Assembly: GCA_001692895.1 (NCBI GenBank)
Contig: KV748190.1
Coordinates: forward strand, 1,389,645-1,453,644
Direction: 5' to 3'
From: Cenococcum geophilum 1.58
Taxonomy: Eukaryota > Ascomycota > Dothideomycetes > Gloniales > Gloniaceae
Length of the DNA stretch: 64,000 nt
Part shown: piece after piece, positions 11,509-22,329 of the stretch
Layout: each line of letters begins with the position of its first letter
How positions within the stretch are numbered: the stretch's first letter is position 1
Position numbers and translations under genes: made by a program
Notes under the pieces: generated by a model
Told to the model about the DNA's origin: nothing
The model's database searches: none
What the model saw: the letters and a program-made list of their open reading frames with translations, nothing else

Positions 11509-11922
11509 TATAACAAAGCCTTATAGGAAATACTACAATAGACTTATTAATAGGCTAGGTATATAGGTTAAGGAATAGTTAATAATATAAATATAACTAG
11601 TAGAATAGGTTACCTAATAGATTAACTCTAATTATATTTTAAGATTTACTATAAAAAAGAAAACTATTTAGGTAGAGACTGTAGTCCTTTAAATATATAA
11701 TACTACGCCTAAGAAATATACTAAGTACGTTAGTATATTAGTATATTAGTACATCGCGTTTCTATATTCCCATATTCCGAACTTATAATATAACTAGCTA
11801 TATAACTTAGCTACCCCTTATTTTATAGCTTAATTAATTCTAGTACCTCCCGTACTATCTTAACTAACCTATTTATATCTCTTCTTAGTAGTGCTACTAC
11901 TGCTAATATAAGGTCCGTAATA
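11509..11922 (-). repeat. G3a LTR
   Basis: A 414-bp repeat, the reverse complement of the G3b LTRs at 12061-12487 and 19945-20373. On the minus strand it starts tattacggacc, with TG mutated to TA, and ends ggctttgttata. It faces the G3b 5' LTR across a 138-bp spacer. Confidence 0.85.
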
Positions 11923-12060
11923 TCTATACCTCTATATAGTAGAGCCTAGGAACCTAGCTATACTATTAGCGTTCTATTAGGATTATGCTATTAAACTATT
12001 AAAGTAAATATAGAGATGTATATATAGCAACTACGCGCGTCAGCGCTATAATATGGTGGT
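11923..12060. other. 138-bp spacer between head-to-head G3 elements
   Basis: Sequence between the outer ends of two oppositely oriented LTRs. It holds the probable target-site copies of both insertions (tctat at 11923-11927, gtggt at 12056-12060). No gene or repeat is seen. Before G3b inserted it was continuous with the sequence from 20379 onward. Confidence 0.7.
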
Positions 12061-12487
12061 TATTACGGACCTTATATTAGCAGTAGTACGACTACTAAGA
12101 AGAGATATAAATAGGTTAGTTAAAATAGTATAGGAGGCGCTAGAACTAATTAAGCTATAGGATAAGGGGTAGCTAAATTATATAGCTAGTTATATTACAA
12201 GTTCGAAACGTAGGAATGTAGAAATATAGAAATATAAAAATATAACATACTGACGTACTAACGTACTGACGTACTTAGTATATTTCTTACGTAGTATTAT
12301 ATATTTAAAGGACTACAGTCCGTACTTAGATAGTTCTCTTCTTTATAGTAAATCTTAGAATATAATTAAAGTTAATCTATTAGGTAACTACTCTAATAGT
12401 TATATTATTATTATTAACTATTCCTTAACCTATATACCCGGCCCATTAATAAGTTTACCGTAGTATTTCCTATAAGGCTTTGTTATA
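12061..12487 (+). repeat. G3b 5' LTR
   Basis: A 427-bp terminal repeat matching 19945-20373. It runs from tattacggacc to gctttgttata; the outer TG and CA are both changed to TA, consistent with RIP at TpG/CpA. Confidence 0.9.
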
Positions 12488-12529
12488 TATTTACTACTAA
12501 GGTTATAGTAAAGGAAGTTAAATAATATG

Positions 12530-14100
12530 CTACTAAAAGCAGTAGTTATAACGCCATTAACGGCAGCAACTATATTAAGATTAGGTAACGACACTAGCAT
12601 AGTAAATACTAACTTATAACTAGTTATAATAGGATAGTTATAGGAAATAGTCGATTTATTAACAGATAATAACTAAATACTTAAGGAAAGAACTAATAGG
12701 ATTGGAGTAGTAAAGATTAAGCTACTATCTATTAAACGATTCTTAGGAGAAAAGTTAAAGCTTAAGAGATTCCTTATATAAATGCACTTTAAGGTTATAT
12801 AGGAAGGGGTAAAGTTAGCAATACCTATAGATTAGGTGGCATATATAGGACTATTTCTAATAGGAAGAGCACTTAAGTGGTTTAAACCCTACCCTATAAA
12901 AGTATAAGAAAACGGTATGGTAACTAGTAATTAAGAGGTACAATATATATTTGCTAGTTAGAACGGGTTTGCGAAATGTCTAACCTAAATATTTAGGGAT
13001 TTAAAGGCAATAACTACGGTAAAGAGAAAACTTTAGGATCTAACCTAACGAACCTTAGCAATTAATTATACGATATAGATTTAAATACTTACTATATAAG
13101 TTAAATGGAATAATAAGGCGCTTATAGCGTAGTATAAATAAGGATTTAAAGCGAAAGTCTAAAATGTAATTATTCTAATAGAAAATACGGACACCCTTAA
13201 AGAATTAATTAATTAAGTAATTAAGATTAATAATAGGATCTACTAAAGGGAATAGGCTTAGAGAGGTTAGGATAAAGTTCTATAGTTATATAAGGCGCAA
13301 AAGACGTAGTAATAACAGTATACCTAAAAACTATAGTATAGCGTAGAGCTAATAGACCTAAGTAGTACTAAAGAATCTAGGAGATAGAATAAGAAACTAT
13401 AGAAACTTAGAGGTTAAGGATTAAGTGATTATAGGACTAAGAAGCAAAGGCTAAACTAGGGATCTTAGTAGTAGAAGACGTTTAGGCGAACTCTATAATA
13501 AGAAAAATAGCTTAAAGAAGGAGCTTATATAAACTATAAAAAATAGGGTTATTTTGCTAGAGACTATAGAAGTAGTTAGAAAAATTACGTAGTAAAGAAA
13601 ATAAGACTAATAGACGATATATATATATAGAGAAATAATAATATACTGCAAGGAATAAAAAAATATTTAATTAATAGTTTCGCGTTTTATTATAATAATA
13701 TATACTAAGTTTATAAGGACGCTAAGTATAGTGTAAACTATTAGCTATAAGAGCCTAAGTTAAGAGAACTTTAGGGTATAAAAGAGTTAGATAAAAAAAA
13801 GATTAACTCTATAAACTAGATTAGGATAAAGATAGTATATACAGCCAGTATTTAGCGGAGAAAGTTCTCATATACTAGTTTTATTAAGTAATAAAATCTA
13901 AGGATTAAGACGATTAGACTATTAGTAGCGAATATAAAAAGAAATAAGTAACTAATTAGGAGTATGTAAAACTTGGATACGTAATAGAGGTAAAGGATAA
14001 TTCTACTATAGAATAGGGAATATTAGTAGGGATTAAGACCCTACTAGACACAATGTCTATCGCTTTATAAGACGTAAGAGAAGTAGGATAATAAACTACT
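12530..14100 (+). pseudogene. G3b gag (degraded)
   Basis: The plus-strand reading shows a capsid-type segment (YIGLFLIG, ALKWFKPY) around 12840-12900. A CCHC zinc knuckle remnant lies at 13523-13567, reading AYINYKK, stop, GYFARDY where the family has A-C-x-N-C-x-K-x-G-H-x-A-x-x-C. The Cys and His codons have become Tyr. Stops are TAA/TAG. It is the counterpart of the inverted gag at 9900-11480. Confidence 0.8.
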
Positions 14101-15530
14101 TCGGCACTTAATAAAGGTAAAAGGCTATAGGCTTAAGATTTTTAAGATAAGATAAAAGATACTTAAAATTCCTAAGACGGAATAAGATAAGCTTAAGGAC
14201 CTATAATAGATAAAACCAATAGAGTAGAGTAGTAGCTTAGTTCGGAAGTATATAAATAAGCATAGGATAGAGTTTCCTATAGGCGTAAGATTCTTAAAGC
14301 AAGATAAGCGAGATTTAAGACTTTTAAGATAAGATAAGAATACTACTAAAGCCTAGCTAAACTAAGGCTAGAGCTTAGCTTAGAAAAAAAGCAAGCTTAG
14401 AATTAAGAATCCTATAGAACCAAGACTTTAATATTAGGATAAGGACTATTAAAGAAATCGCGAGTAGAACTTAGCAATAAGATTAAAAAGTTAATAGCTC
14501 GGTTAAAAAGAATAAAGGCTTTAACCTATTAGTAAGAAAGAAGCCAGATAAAAGTAGTAAAGAATTTAGGAAGAGAATCTTTATATAGTAAAAAGAGATG
14601 CTAAAAGTAATAGACTATTTAAGAAAGAGATTACCTATATAAAGAGTTACTAATAGGCCTAAGGTAGGTATACTAAGAGCTAAATAGCTAACTAAACTAG
14701 AAGAAGAAGAGGATTTTAAGATCTTAACTAGATTTAAGGAATAATATATAAAGGGCTGTTATAATATAGTAATAAGAAGATACTTTTTTATGGACAGACC
14801 ATATATACTTAGGGAGCTATACTAAAAGTGGTATAGGCAGTGACATAATAATAAGTGGAAAGACTTTTATATATAGTTAGATAAATAAGTCGTTTAAGAC
14901 TAACTAATTACGGGAAAAGGCATAAATTATATTAAGGGAGCCTTAATTATAATATTAAAAGATCTAGAAGAATAATTAGAGGACTAGAGAAGTAAATAAC
15001 GTATCTTAGTACCTATAAACAAAATAGTAATATTTAGATTAGTGCAATAAAGGTTTAAGCTTAAGAATAAAAACGAGCTAAGAGTTAACCTAAAGCACCT
15101 AGCATATTATATATTGGTATGGATTATATATATAGATAATATATGCGATATATATAAGAATCCAAAAGAAAAGAATTAGAAGTATCCTATAAGAATATAT
15201 TAGGCGCTAAATAAGTAAAAATATAGAAATACTAAGTATATATACGGATAGCATCTAATAGAAGTTTAGGAGTTAGAAGACTTAATACTTTAACCAGAAA
15301 GATTCCTTATAGAAAAATACCTAAATAGATAATAGTATTAGGAATACTTAAAAAATATATATCTATAGCATATTAAAGATAAAAAGTAAATAAGGTATTA
15401 GTTAAAAAAATAAGCTAAGTATAATAGGATTAAGCAGCTAATAGTTAGGAAAAGTAGAGGCCTATAAAACTAAAGGAAGCTAGTAATAGAGCCTTAGACC
15501 CTTAAAGGAATTTAAGGATAATACCTAAAT
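14101..15530 (+). pseudogene. G3b region between gag and protease, domain not recognised
   Basis: About 1.4 kb where the plus strand keeps a lysine- and glutamine-rich reading with stops mostly at TAA/TAG (for example KFLIEKYLN-type segments near 15290-15340). It is probably the end of gag or the start of pol, including a linker. I do not recognise a domain and cannot place the gag/pol junction. Confidence 0.4.
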
Positions 15531-15539
15531 TTATAAATT

Positions 15540-15895
15540 AATTAGTAAGATTAACAGTTTAAAGTGCTAATAGATAGTAAAGTAATAAGGAACTATATTT
15601 TACTAATAGTAGTAAAACGGATAAGACTACCTTATAGATAGAAGGAGCATTTATATCTACTAGTTATAATTTTAGGAGATCTAATAGCCTGTAGAGGAGG
15701 TATTATTAATCTTAAAATAGGACCTATTTAGATAACCATTAAAGGGAGACAAATTAAGATATCTTTTAATATCCTACTATTAGGACGGGATAAGGCAGTA
15801 TTAGGAATACCTTAGTTATAGAAATATAATCTAAAGATTAATTAGGTTATAGGTTAGATTAATATTAAAAATACTTAATAATGTAAGATATAATA
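15540..15895 (+). pseudogene. G3b aspartic protease (degraded)
   Basis: The plus strand reads VLIDSKVIRNYI (consensus V-L-I-D-S-G-A-x-x-N-[YF]-I), so the catalytic Asp is kept but the Gly is replaced. After about 70 codons comes LLLGRDKAVLGIP then a stop at the Trp position, the I-L-G-x-P-W-L block of gypsy proteases. The K2-like solo LTR is inserted just downstream. Confidence 0.8.
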
Positions 15896-15986
15896 ATAAA
15901 CTAAGTTAGTATAGTATTAAGTTAGAGCGATATATAAAGAGACTAAGTAAGGCTTAAGTTATATACTAAAGAGATACTATAAGTAT

Positions 15987-16179
15987 TGTAAGCTTTGCAG
16001 TGTGTGGGAATTAAACGAGCGACTTAATTGTAAATCTATGGAAATCAAGAGGTATATATACATGAAATGGTGTAGATAACAGGATGAAATGGGAGCAGTA
16101 ATCTGCAAGCAATATTGATCTGCGATCAATATATAGGGTGGCGTTGAGGCTGTCTCGGCAGCACCCGTAGTTAGTTACA
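15987..16179 (-). repeat. Solo LTR related to copia K2
   Basis: A 193-bp sequence from tgtaagctttg to gttagttaca, flanked by exact copies of agtat (15982-15986 and 16180-16184). Its central part matches the reverse complement of the K2 LTR (shared cttaattgtaaatctatgg). It is shorter than the 216-bp K2 LTR and diverges towards the right, so it is a subfamily member. It represents an inserted element that lost its interior by LTR-LTR recombination. It is less AT-shifted than the host G3b. Confidence 0.88.
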
Positions 16180-16329
16180 AGTATAGTAAGAAACTATAGG
16201 GCCTAGAAAGTAAAAAGCTGTTAGAGTATATAGCATAGGACTATAAAATAGAGTTAAAACTAGAAATAAGTCTAAAGTTCTTTCTAATCTATAAGCCAAC
16301 TAAAGAGGAGTTAAGAGCACTTAAAGAGT

Positions 16330-17000
16330 TTATCTAAGAAAACCTATAAAAGGGATATATTAGACTATTGCAGTTATTAGTAAGATATCTAATACTGTTT
16401 ATACTAAAGAAAAACGGAAAGCTTAGGCTATATATTAACTATAGATAGTTAAACAGTATTACTAGGAAGGATAGGTATTCTTTACCCTTAATTAGCGAAA
16501 TCTAAGATAGGATAGGTAATATATAAATCTTTACAAAGATAGATCTAAGATAGGCGTACTATTAGATTAGAATTAAAGAAGGTAATAAATAAAAGGTAGC
16601 CTTTAGGTTAAAGAAAGGACTATATAAACTATTAGTTATGCAATTTAGACTTATAAATATACTAGTAATATTCTAGAAACGAATTAATAGCGTATTAGGA
16701 GAATACGTTAATGAGTTTATTATAGTATACCTTAATAATAATATCATCTCCTTAATAAGTAAGGAAGAATATAGAGAACACGTTAAATAGGTCTTAAAGA
16801 GACTATAGGAAGAGTAAATGCTAATAGTAATTAAGAAATACAAGTTCTTTATTAAAAAGACCAATTTTATTAAATTTATTATTAAACTAGGTTATATTAG
16901 TATAGACCTAAAGAAAATTAAAGCTATAGTAAGTTAGTAAGAACTAGAGAATATAACGTAGTTAAGATCGTTTTTAAGATTCTGTAACTACTATAAAAGG
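16330..17000 (+). pseudogene. G3b reverse transcriptase (degraded)
   Basis: At about 16395-16500 the plus strand reads FILKKNGKLRLYINY followed by LNSITRKDRYSLPLI, the standard gypsy block around the incoming-nucleotide site. IFTKIDLR and AYY follow (first catalytic Asp present). The YxDD box at 16715-16750 reads FIIVYLNNNII, with both Asp codons mutated to Asn. Stops replace Gln and Trp codons. Confidence 0.92.
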
Positions 17001-17139
17001 TTTATAGTATAGTAGTTAAAGAATATTAAACTATAGGTATAGAAAAAAGAGTAAAAAGGTTATTTAAGGAACTTAAGGAGTTTTTTACTTAGAAATTAAT
17101 TCTTAAAATCTATTAACTAGGACTAAAAACGGTTATAGA

Positions 17140-17510
17140 AATAAATATATTAGACTTTATACTAGGAGTATACCTACTATAAAAGTATAGAAATACATGA
17201 CATCTAGTAGCATATTATAGTTAAAAGATAATACTACTAAAACTAAACTATAACATCTATAATAAGGAGTTATTAGGTATAGTTATAGCACTAAAGAAAT
17301 AGAGAGTATTCTTATAAGGTATAGAGAAACTATTTATAGTTAAGACGGATTATAAGAACTTAACGGGGTTCCTAATAATAAAAGAACTTAATTAGAGATA
17401 GGTTAGATGGGCGGAAATACTTATAGAATACTATTTTAAAATTTAATATACTAAAGGAACTAAAAATATAAAAGCAGATGCGTTAAGTAGAAAAGCTAAA
17501 CTATAGAATA
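17140..17510 (+). pseudogene. G3b RNase H domain (degraded)
   Basis: The plus strand reads NYNIYNKELLGIVIALKK, then FIVKTDYKNLTGFL, then a segment ending KADALSRKAKL. These correspond to the Y-D-I-H-D-K-E-L-L-A-I-V, V-x-T-D-H-K-N-L and N-x-x-A-D-A-L-S-R blocks of Ty3/gypsy RNase H, in order and with correct spacing. The ADALSR end is unusually intact for this copy. Confidence 0.9.
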
Positions 17511-17639
17511 ATAAGAAGCTATTAGGGGCAATGTTACGTAAAGATAAAGACGGATTAATTAGATATAATTACCTAAAGTTAGTAGTAACCTATAAGTTAC
17601 TAAAAAGCAATTAAACTAGAAGAATCTAAAAGGCGTAAA

Positions 17640-18580
17640 CTAAAGATATAGACTTAGAGTAGTATAAAAATTAAGAAGCAATGTATATACCTAAATTAAT
17701 TGCAAAGGAGTTTATTAAGGAGTTTTATAGAGGAATAATATAAGGATATAATAGAGCTTAAGGGCTAGTGTTAAGACCCTAAGAGGAGTATATAATTAAC
17801 GGAATTTAAGGCTTAGTAAGAGAAGTTATAAGGGAGTATCTAAATTACTAAAGAAATAAGCTAACGAGGTATAAGCCGTATAAAATGCTATAGCCTATTA
17901 AAGTACTAAAACGTCTATAAGAGATAATATTATAGAACTTTATTATAAAGTTGCTAAAGTTAAAAGATCCTATTACCGGATAAAAGTATAATATAATCTT
18001 AGTAATAGTAAACAAGTTAACTAAATAGGGCTATTTTATAGCATATATAGAAGAAATCTTAGTAGAAGATATAGCTAAAATCTATATTAAAAAAGTATTT
18101 ATAAGATATAGAGTACTAGGCAAAATTATATTAGACAGAGATCTAAGATTTATAGTAGTATTTTAGGAGGTATTCTTAGCGGAATAAAGAGTTTAAGTAG
18201 TAACTTTTACCATATATTATCCGCAGACGGATAGATAGATAGAAAGGTTAAATTAGACGCTAAAATAGTATTTAAGACATTATATTAATTATATATAAAA
18301 TAATTAGGTATTACTGCTACTAGTTATATAGTTCGCGTATAATGTAACACTATAGGAGGGTATAGAGATGTTACTATTTTAGGCAGATTACGGATATAAG
18401 CCTAGAATATTATTATTACTAAAATAAGTAAAAAAAAGTAAAATAGTAAAGTAGAGAATAGAGACTCTGATAAATCTTTATAAGGACCTTTATTTTACAG
18501 CAAAATTAATATAAAAAAAGATAAAAAAAAGTATTATAATACTAGGAGATTAAGGGACTAGATCTTAAGAAGAGGAATAA
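17640..18580 (+). pseudogene. G3b integrase (degraded)
   Basis: After a degraded HHCC region (17760-17900), the DDE core reads NFIIKLLKLKDP at about 17940, then VIVNKLTK, then KIILDRDLRFIVVF at about 18120-18160 (second Asp kept), then YYPQTDR and ERLN with the catalytic Glu at about 18215-18260. The order and spacing are standard for gypsy integrase. A foreign solo LTR (18588-18844) separates this core from the C-terminal chromodomain part. Confidence 0.88.
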
Positions 18581-18587
18581 AGTATAG

Positions 18588-18844
18588 TGTAAGGGTTATT
18601 TTGGCCCTTACTTGGCTGCATCGCCTAGGGGCTCTCAGGGGTCGCCAAGGCTAGCCTTCGGCTAGCCCTTGGCACCTCCTTATAAGCACCTCCGGCTTGC
18701 AGCCCTTCCCTCCTCATCGGTGCGTCTCTATACTAAGCTATTGCCTACCCTTATTACCATATCGTCCTCTTCTATCGACTCTCCTTGTGACTCATGCTTG
18801 GCTTGCCTGCTCCCTACCGTACACCCTGGCAATACTGCCTTACA
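18588..18844 (+). repeat. Solo LTR of an unidentified LTR family, GC-rich and barely RIP-mutated
   Basis: A 257-bp sequence with TG...CA ends (tgtaagggtt ... ctgccttaca), flanked by exact tatag duplications (18583-18587, 18845-18849). It is clearly GC-richer than the surrounding G3b and contains a hairpin around 18647-18676 built on ggctagcc. No internal region of this family is found elsewhere in the window, so the strand is arbitrary. The 63-codon ORF overlapping it has no recognisable product. Confidence 0.85.
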
Positions 18845-18849
18845 TATAG

Positions 18850-19260
18850 CTATTATATAAAAATTTCACGAGTTAATAACTAAGTAAGAAGTTAGACTAT
18901 GTTAGACTAGGACTATTTAAAATTATAGCTAAGATTTTAGAAGTTACGTATAGACTTAACTTACTAGTAAAAATTAAGATTTACCCTATATAGTATATCG
19001 CGATACTAAAGCCAGTATGTAGAGATATAGAGCTACTAGTTTATAAAGTAGATATATATAGAGGATAAAAGGAAGACAAATAGTAGGTTTAAAAGATTAT
19101 TAATTATAAGGATATTAATAACGAAATATAGTATAAAGTAAAGTAGATAGGCTATAATAAGACTACTTAGGAACTACTATAAAACCTAAAGAACTCTATA
19201 GGAAAGGTATAGGAGTATTAAAAGAGAATGGGTTAGGTAATATTAAAAAGAAGCTAAAGA
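18850..19260 (+). pseudogene. G3b integrase C terminus and chromodomain (degraded)
   Basis: This continues the integrase after the solo LTR. At about 19125-19240 it reads KVK, stop, IGYNKTT, stop, ELLQNLKNSI, matching the chromodomain consensus V-K-W-x-G-Y-x-x-x-x-x-T-W-E-P-x-x-N-L with both Trp codons turned into stops. A basic tail (QEYQKRMG-like) follows. Confidence 0.82.
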
Positions 19261-19289
19261 TAAAGGGATTAGTTAAAGGTAATAGACAA

Positions 19290-19944
19290 GCCGGATTATT
19301 TAAGGGATCTACTACTAGCGTATAAACTATTTCCACCTTTTTTTTAATTAGAATTCTTTTTAGCCTTTTTAGCCTTAAGCTTAGAGAGACCTTATTTAAT
19401 AAGACGTAATTCTTTAGAGCGTACCTTTTTATAAACCTTTACTAGATAAAGCAACTAAGTATAAGTATTTAGTTAAGCTTTTAGGGCCTAAGACGCCTTA
19501 TTAGAATAACGTTAAACCTTAGTAAGAGCCTTAGCTAGCTTACTCTCTAGTCTTTTAGCCGCTATTAATACGCGAGACCTTAAGACAAATTAGATAAGGA
19601 ATAAGATAATTATATAGAATTGCGAGACGTGTATATTTAGTATTAGAGACAGGTTAGGCGTTATAGGATAATTATATATTTGCTTACATATACTTAATAT
19701 AAAAAGAAAGTTAGTAACTAAATAAAGCTGTAATTGCAATATATACTAACTTTTTCTCTATATACTAAGAATAGGATAGTATAACTTTATTAAGTAAAAG
19801 AATAAACGTTACTAGCTAATTATAATAATTAGACATAGAGGATCTAATAGAAGGTATTAAAAATAATAAAGGTTATTAAATTAAGAACGGGAATACTATA
19901 CCTTTAATAAACGACTTAGAGATAGGAGATATCTTTAAGGATAG
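19290..19944 (+). other. G3b 3' region with a possible antisense ORF
   Basis: The stretch between chromodomain and 3' LTR. On the minus strand, about 19600 down to 19305 reads as a lysine-rich frame (RVLIAAKRLESKLAKALTKV ... LSKLKAKKAKK) with only five TAA/TAG stops in about 95 codons. It looks like a helical basic C terminus, but I cannot assign it to a family. It may be an accessory antisense ORF or a coincidental open frame. The last 250 bp match G3c. Confidence 0.45.
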
Positions 19945-20373
19945 TATTATAGACCTTATATTAGCAGTAGTATGACTACTAAAAAGAAATATAAATGGGT
20001 TAGTTAAGATAGTATAGGAGGCGCTAGAACCGATTAAGCTATAAAATAAGGGGTAGCTAAGTTATATAGCTAGTTATATTATAAGTTCGGAATGTAGAAA
20101 TATAGGAACATAGGAATATAGGAACGTAATATACCAACGTACTAACGTACTAACGTACTTAGTATATTTCTTAGGCGCAGTATTATATATTTAAAGGACT
20201 ATAGTCCCTACCTAGATAGTTCTCTTCTTTATAGTAAATCTTAGAATATAATTGGAGTTAATCTATTAGGTAACTACTCCACTAGTTATAATATCATTGT
20301 TAACTATTTCTTAACCTATATACCTAGCCTATTAATAAGTTTACTGTAGTATTTCCTACAAGGCTTTATTATA
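19945..20373 (+). repeat. G3b 3' LTR
   Basis: A 429-bp partner of the 5' LTR, differing from it mainly by C/T and G/A transitions. It is followed by gtgat, the duplicated target. No strong polypurine tract is visible just upstream; the purine-rich aggatag at 19938-19944 is the best candidate. Confidence 0.9.
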
Positions 20374-20378
20374 GTGAT

Positions 20379-21409
20379 GGCGTAGAGAATTTTTTTACTA
20401 AGAGGGTAAGCCTTAATAAAAGCTTTAAAAACGGCCATTACGGCTATGTATCGAAACTACGACTTAAATCACGGTATCTATATCCGGCGTCCCCCCTTCC
20501 TCCTATACGGTATATAATACTATATAGTACCTATATAGCATAGTAATTAAACGAACTATATACGCCCTAGGAAGTCTATAATAAGCCTTTTATTCCATAT
20601 CCTACCTAATAGCCTAGACTTACCTATAGTATTTATTTTCCTTTATATCTTTGGTTAGGGATATATATAGGGAACCTAGGGTAGGGCCTTAGGACAAAAC
20701 ACCTAGTTTTATTATAGTTTAAATTCGTCCCACTATTTCTTTAAGGTAGAAATTATACTGTAAGTAGGAGGACTGTAGGCGTATATATATACACACATAT
20801 ATATATAGGGCATTTAAATAAGAGCAAGGGTAGGATAATATTAATTTAATAGTATTCTTAATTTAAGTAAAAGTATGGTATAAACGGTAGATAGGGTAAG
20901 ATAGGCGATTAGAACACTCTATTCTAAAGGACTAAGTCTTAAAGTAGCGACCTAAGGGTATTTTTCTCCCGTTAATATAGTACGGGCATGCTACCTAAAG
21001 AGTTATATACTGTATTACCTCTTACGTCTCCCTTAGAGGTTTTTTATACCTAACTTAGCGGTATTTGTCTATATAGACCTTAATTAGGACCGTATTAGAC
21101 ATTAATTAAGATTAAATAATATTTTATTAAGCATTTACTTTCTATAAAAGAAAAGCCTAAGAAAAGTCTATGTTTTAGTATTTTAGTATTTTAGTATTTC
21201 TACCCCTGCCTCGCTTGTAAGCCAGGACCCCATTTACTAAGGTTTTTACTATAGAATAAAGGGGGTAATAAGAAGAATGAATCTACCTCTAGCTCGCTAA
21301 GTAGGCGGAATTAGGTCTTAGGAGTTGGAAAAACGGTAGTTTTGATATAAAGTTGAGTTTGCGTAAGTTTTAAGTTGTGGCGCCACCTTTTGGTAAGGTT
21401 GTATATGCA
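20379..21409. other. Unassigned AT-rich sequence
   Basis: About 1 kb without a recognised domain or terminal repeats. It contains a TA/CA dinucleotide run at about 20789-20819 and a short (ttttagta)-type tandem repeat at about 21173-21200. It may be the eroded 3' part of the G3c element, whose recognisable end starts near 21410, or old host sequence. Confidence 0.5.
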
Positions 21410-21821
21410 GTAAAAGGTTAGAAGAAAGGTTGGCAACTAGATAGAGCTGCGATTGTAATATAAACTAACCCCTTTTTAATATAACGCGAATAAAACGGCA
21501 TAACTTTACTAAGTAAAAGAATAGTAGTTATAAGCCGGTTACGATAATTAGAAAGTAAGGATTTAATAAAAGGTATTAGAAATAATAAAGGCTATTAAAT
21601 TAAAGATAAAAATGCTATACCTTTAATTAGCGACTTAGAGATATAGAATATCTTTAAGAATAAAGATAAGGAGGAAGAGGATAGCATTACGGACCTTATA
21701 TTAGTAGTAGCACGACTACTTAAAGAGGATATAAATGGACTAATAGTGGAAGTACGGGAGGTACTAGAATTAGTTAAACTATAGGAAAAGGGGTAGCCGA
21801 GTTATATAATAAGCTATATAT
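21410..21821 (+). mobile_element. G3c: 3' end fragment of a third G3-family copy
   Basis: It matches G3b from about 19690 through the first part of its 3' LTR (starting tattacggacc at about 21687), including cgacttagagata and the tagtagcacgactact block. The LTR is cut off by insertion of the G4a LTR at 21822. The rest of this LTR is not found on the other side within the window. Confidence 0.8.
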
Positions 21822-22222
21822 TATTATTACGGGACTAGCCCAGTTATAATAAGAATGTCTTAGTAAAACGCTTAATAGATAAGTTCTGCTAACTTAATTA
21901 AATTCTGCTAAATTCTGCCAAAACGAACGTTTTAGTAAAATTGACGTTTAACTAAATCCTGCCGAATTTTGCTAGCTTAATTAACTTCTACTAAGTTCTA
22001 CTAAGTTCCACTAAAGTCCATTAAAGACTACGTACGTACGTGCGTATATACGCATATATTAACTACTAAGACCCCTAACTATTTAATTATAAGATTTTTG
22101 CGTTATTCCTTTCTTTTTTTTACATAACTTCTTGTTCCTAGCAAGAGCCATATACCCTTAGATTTAGATAGAATTTATATTATTCCTTTAAATCTTCCCG
22201 AAAGTCTCTTTGCGCCCTTATA
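21822..22222 (+). repeat. G4a 5' LTR
   Basis: About 400 bp, the reverse complement of the G4b LTR at 40373-40720. It contains tandem aattctgcta-type units and a run of cgtacg-like dinucleotides near 22026-22056. It begins at tattattacggg and ends near ccttata, with TG and CA both mutated. It cuts through the LTR of G3c. Confidence 0.85.
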
Positions 22223-22329
22223 TTACGTTGCGTTAAAATAACTACTGTTAAAATAGTAAATAAACTTAAATCTCCCACGTTAACTATAAGTATTATAGCC
22301 CTAGTTAGGGAATAATTAACCATAATATA

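Larger units (their letters stand above)
9745..11922 (-). mobile_element. G3a: 5' part of a minus-strand gypsy element
   Basis: An inverted copy of the first 2.2 kb of G3b: LTR at 11509-11922, gag from about 11480 down to 9900, then interruption by G2. Identity to G3b is obvious along its length despite many transitions on both. The remainder of pol is not in the window. The possible target-site copy on its right is tctat (11923-11927). Confidence 0.85.
12061..20373 (+). mobile_element. G3b: complete Ty3/gypsy chromodomain retrotransposon, heavily RIP-degraded
   Basis: An 8.3-kb element with LTRs 12061-12487 and 19945-20373 and a 5-bp target duplication gtggt/gtgat (12056-12060, 20374-20378), whose single difference is itself a G-to-A change. 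The plus-strand order is gag, protease, reverse transcriptase, RNase H, integrase, chromodomain. Two foreign solo LTRs are inserted, at 15987 and 18588. Stops occur every few tens of codons in every domain. Confidence 0.92.
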
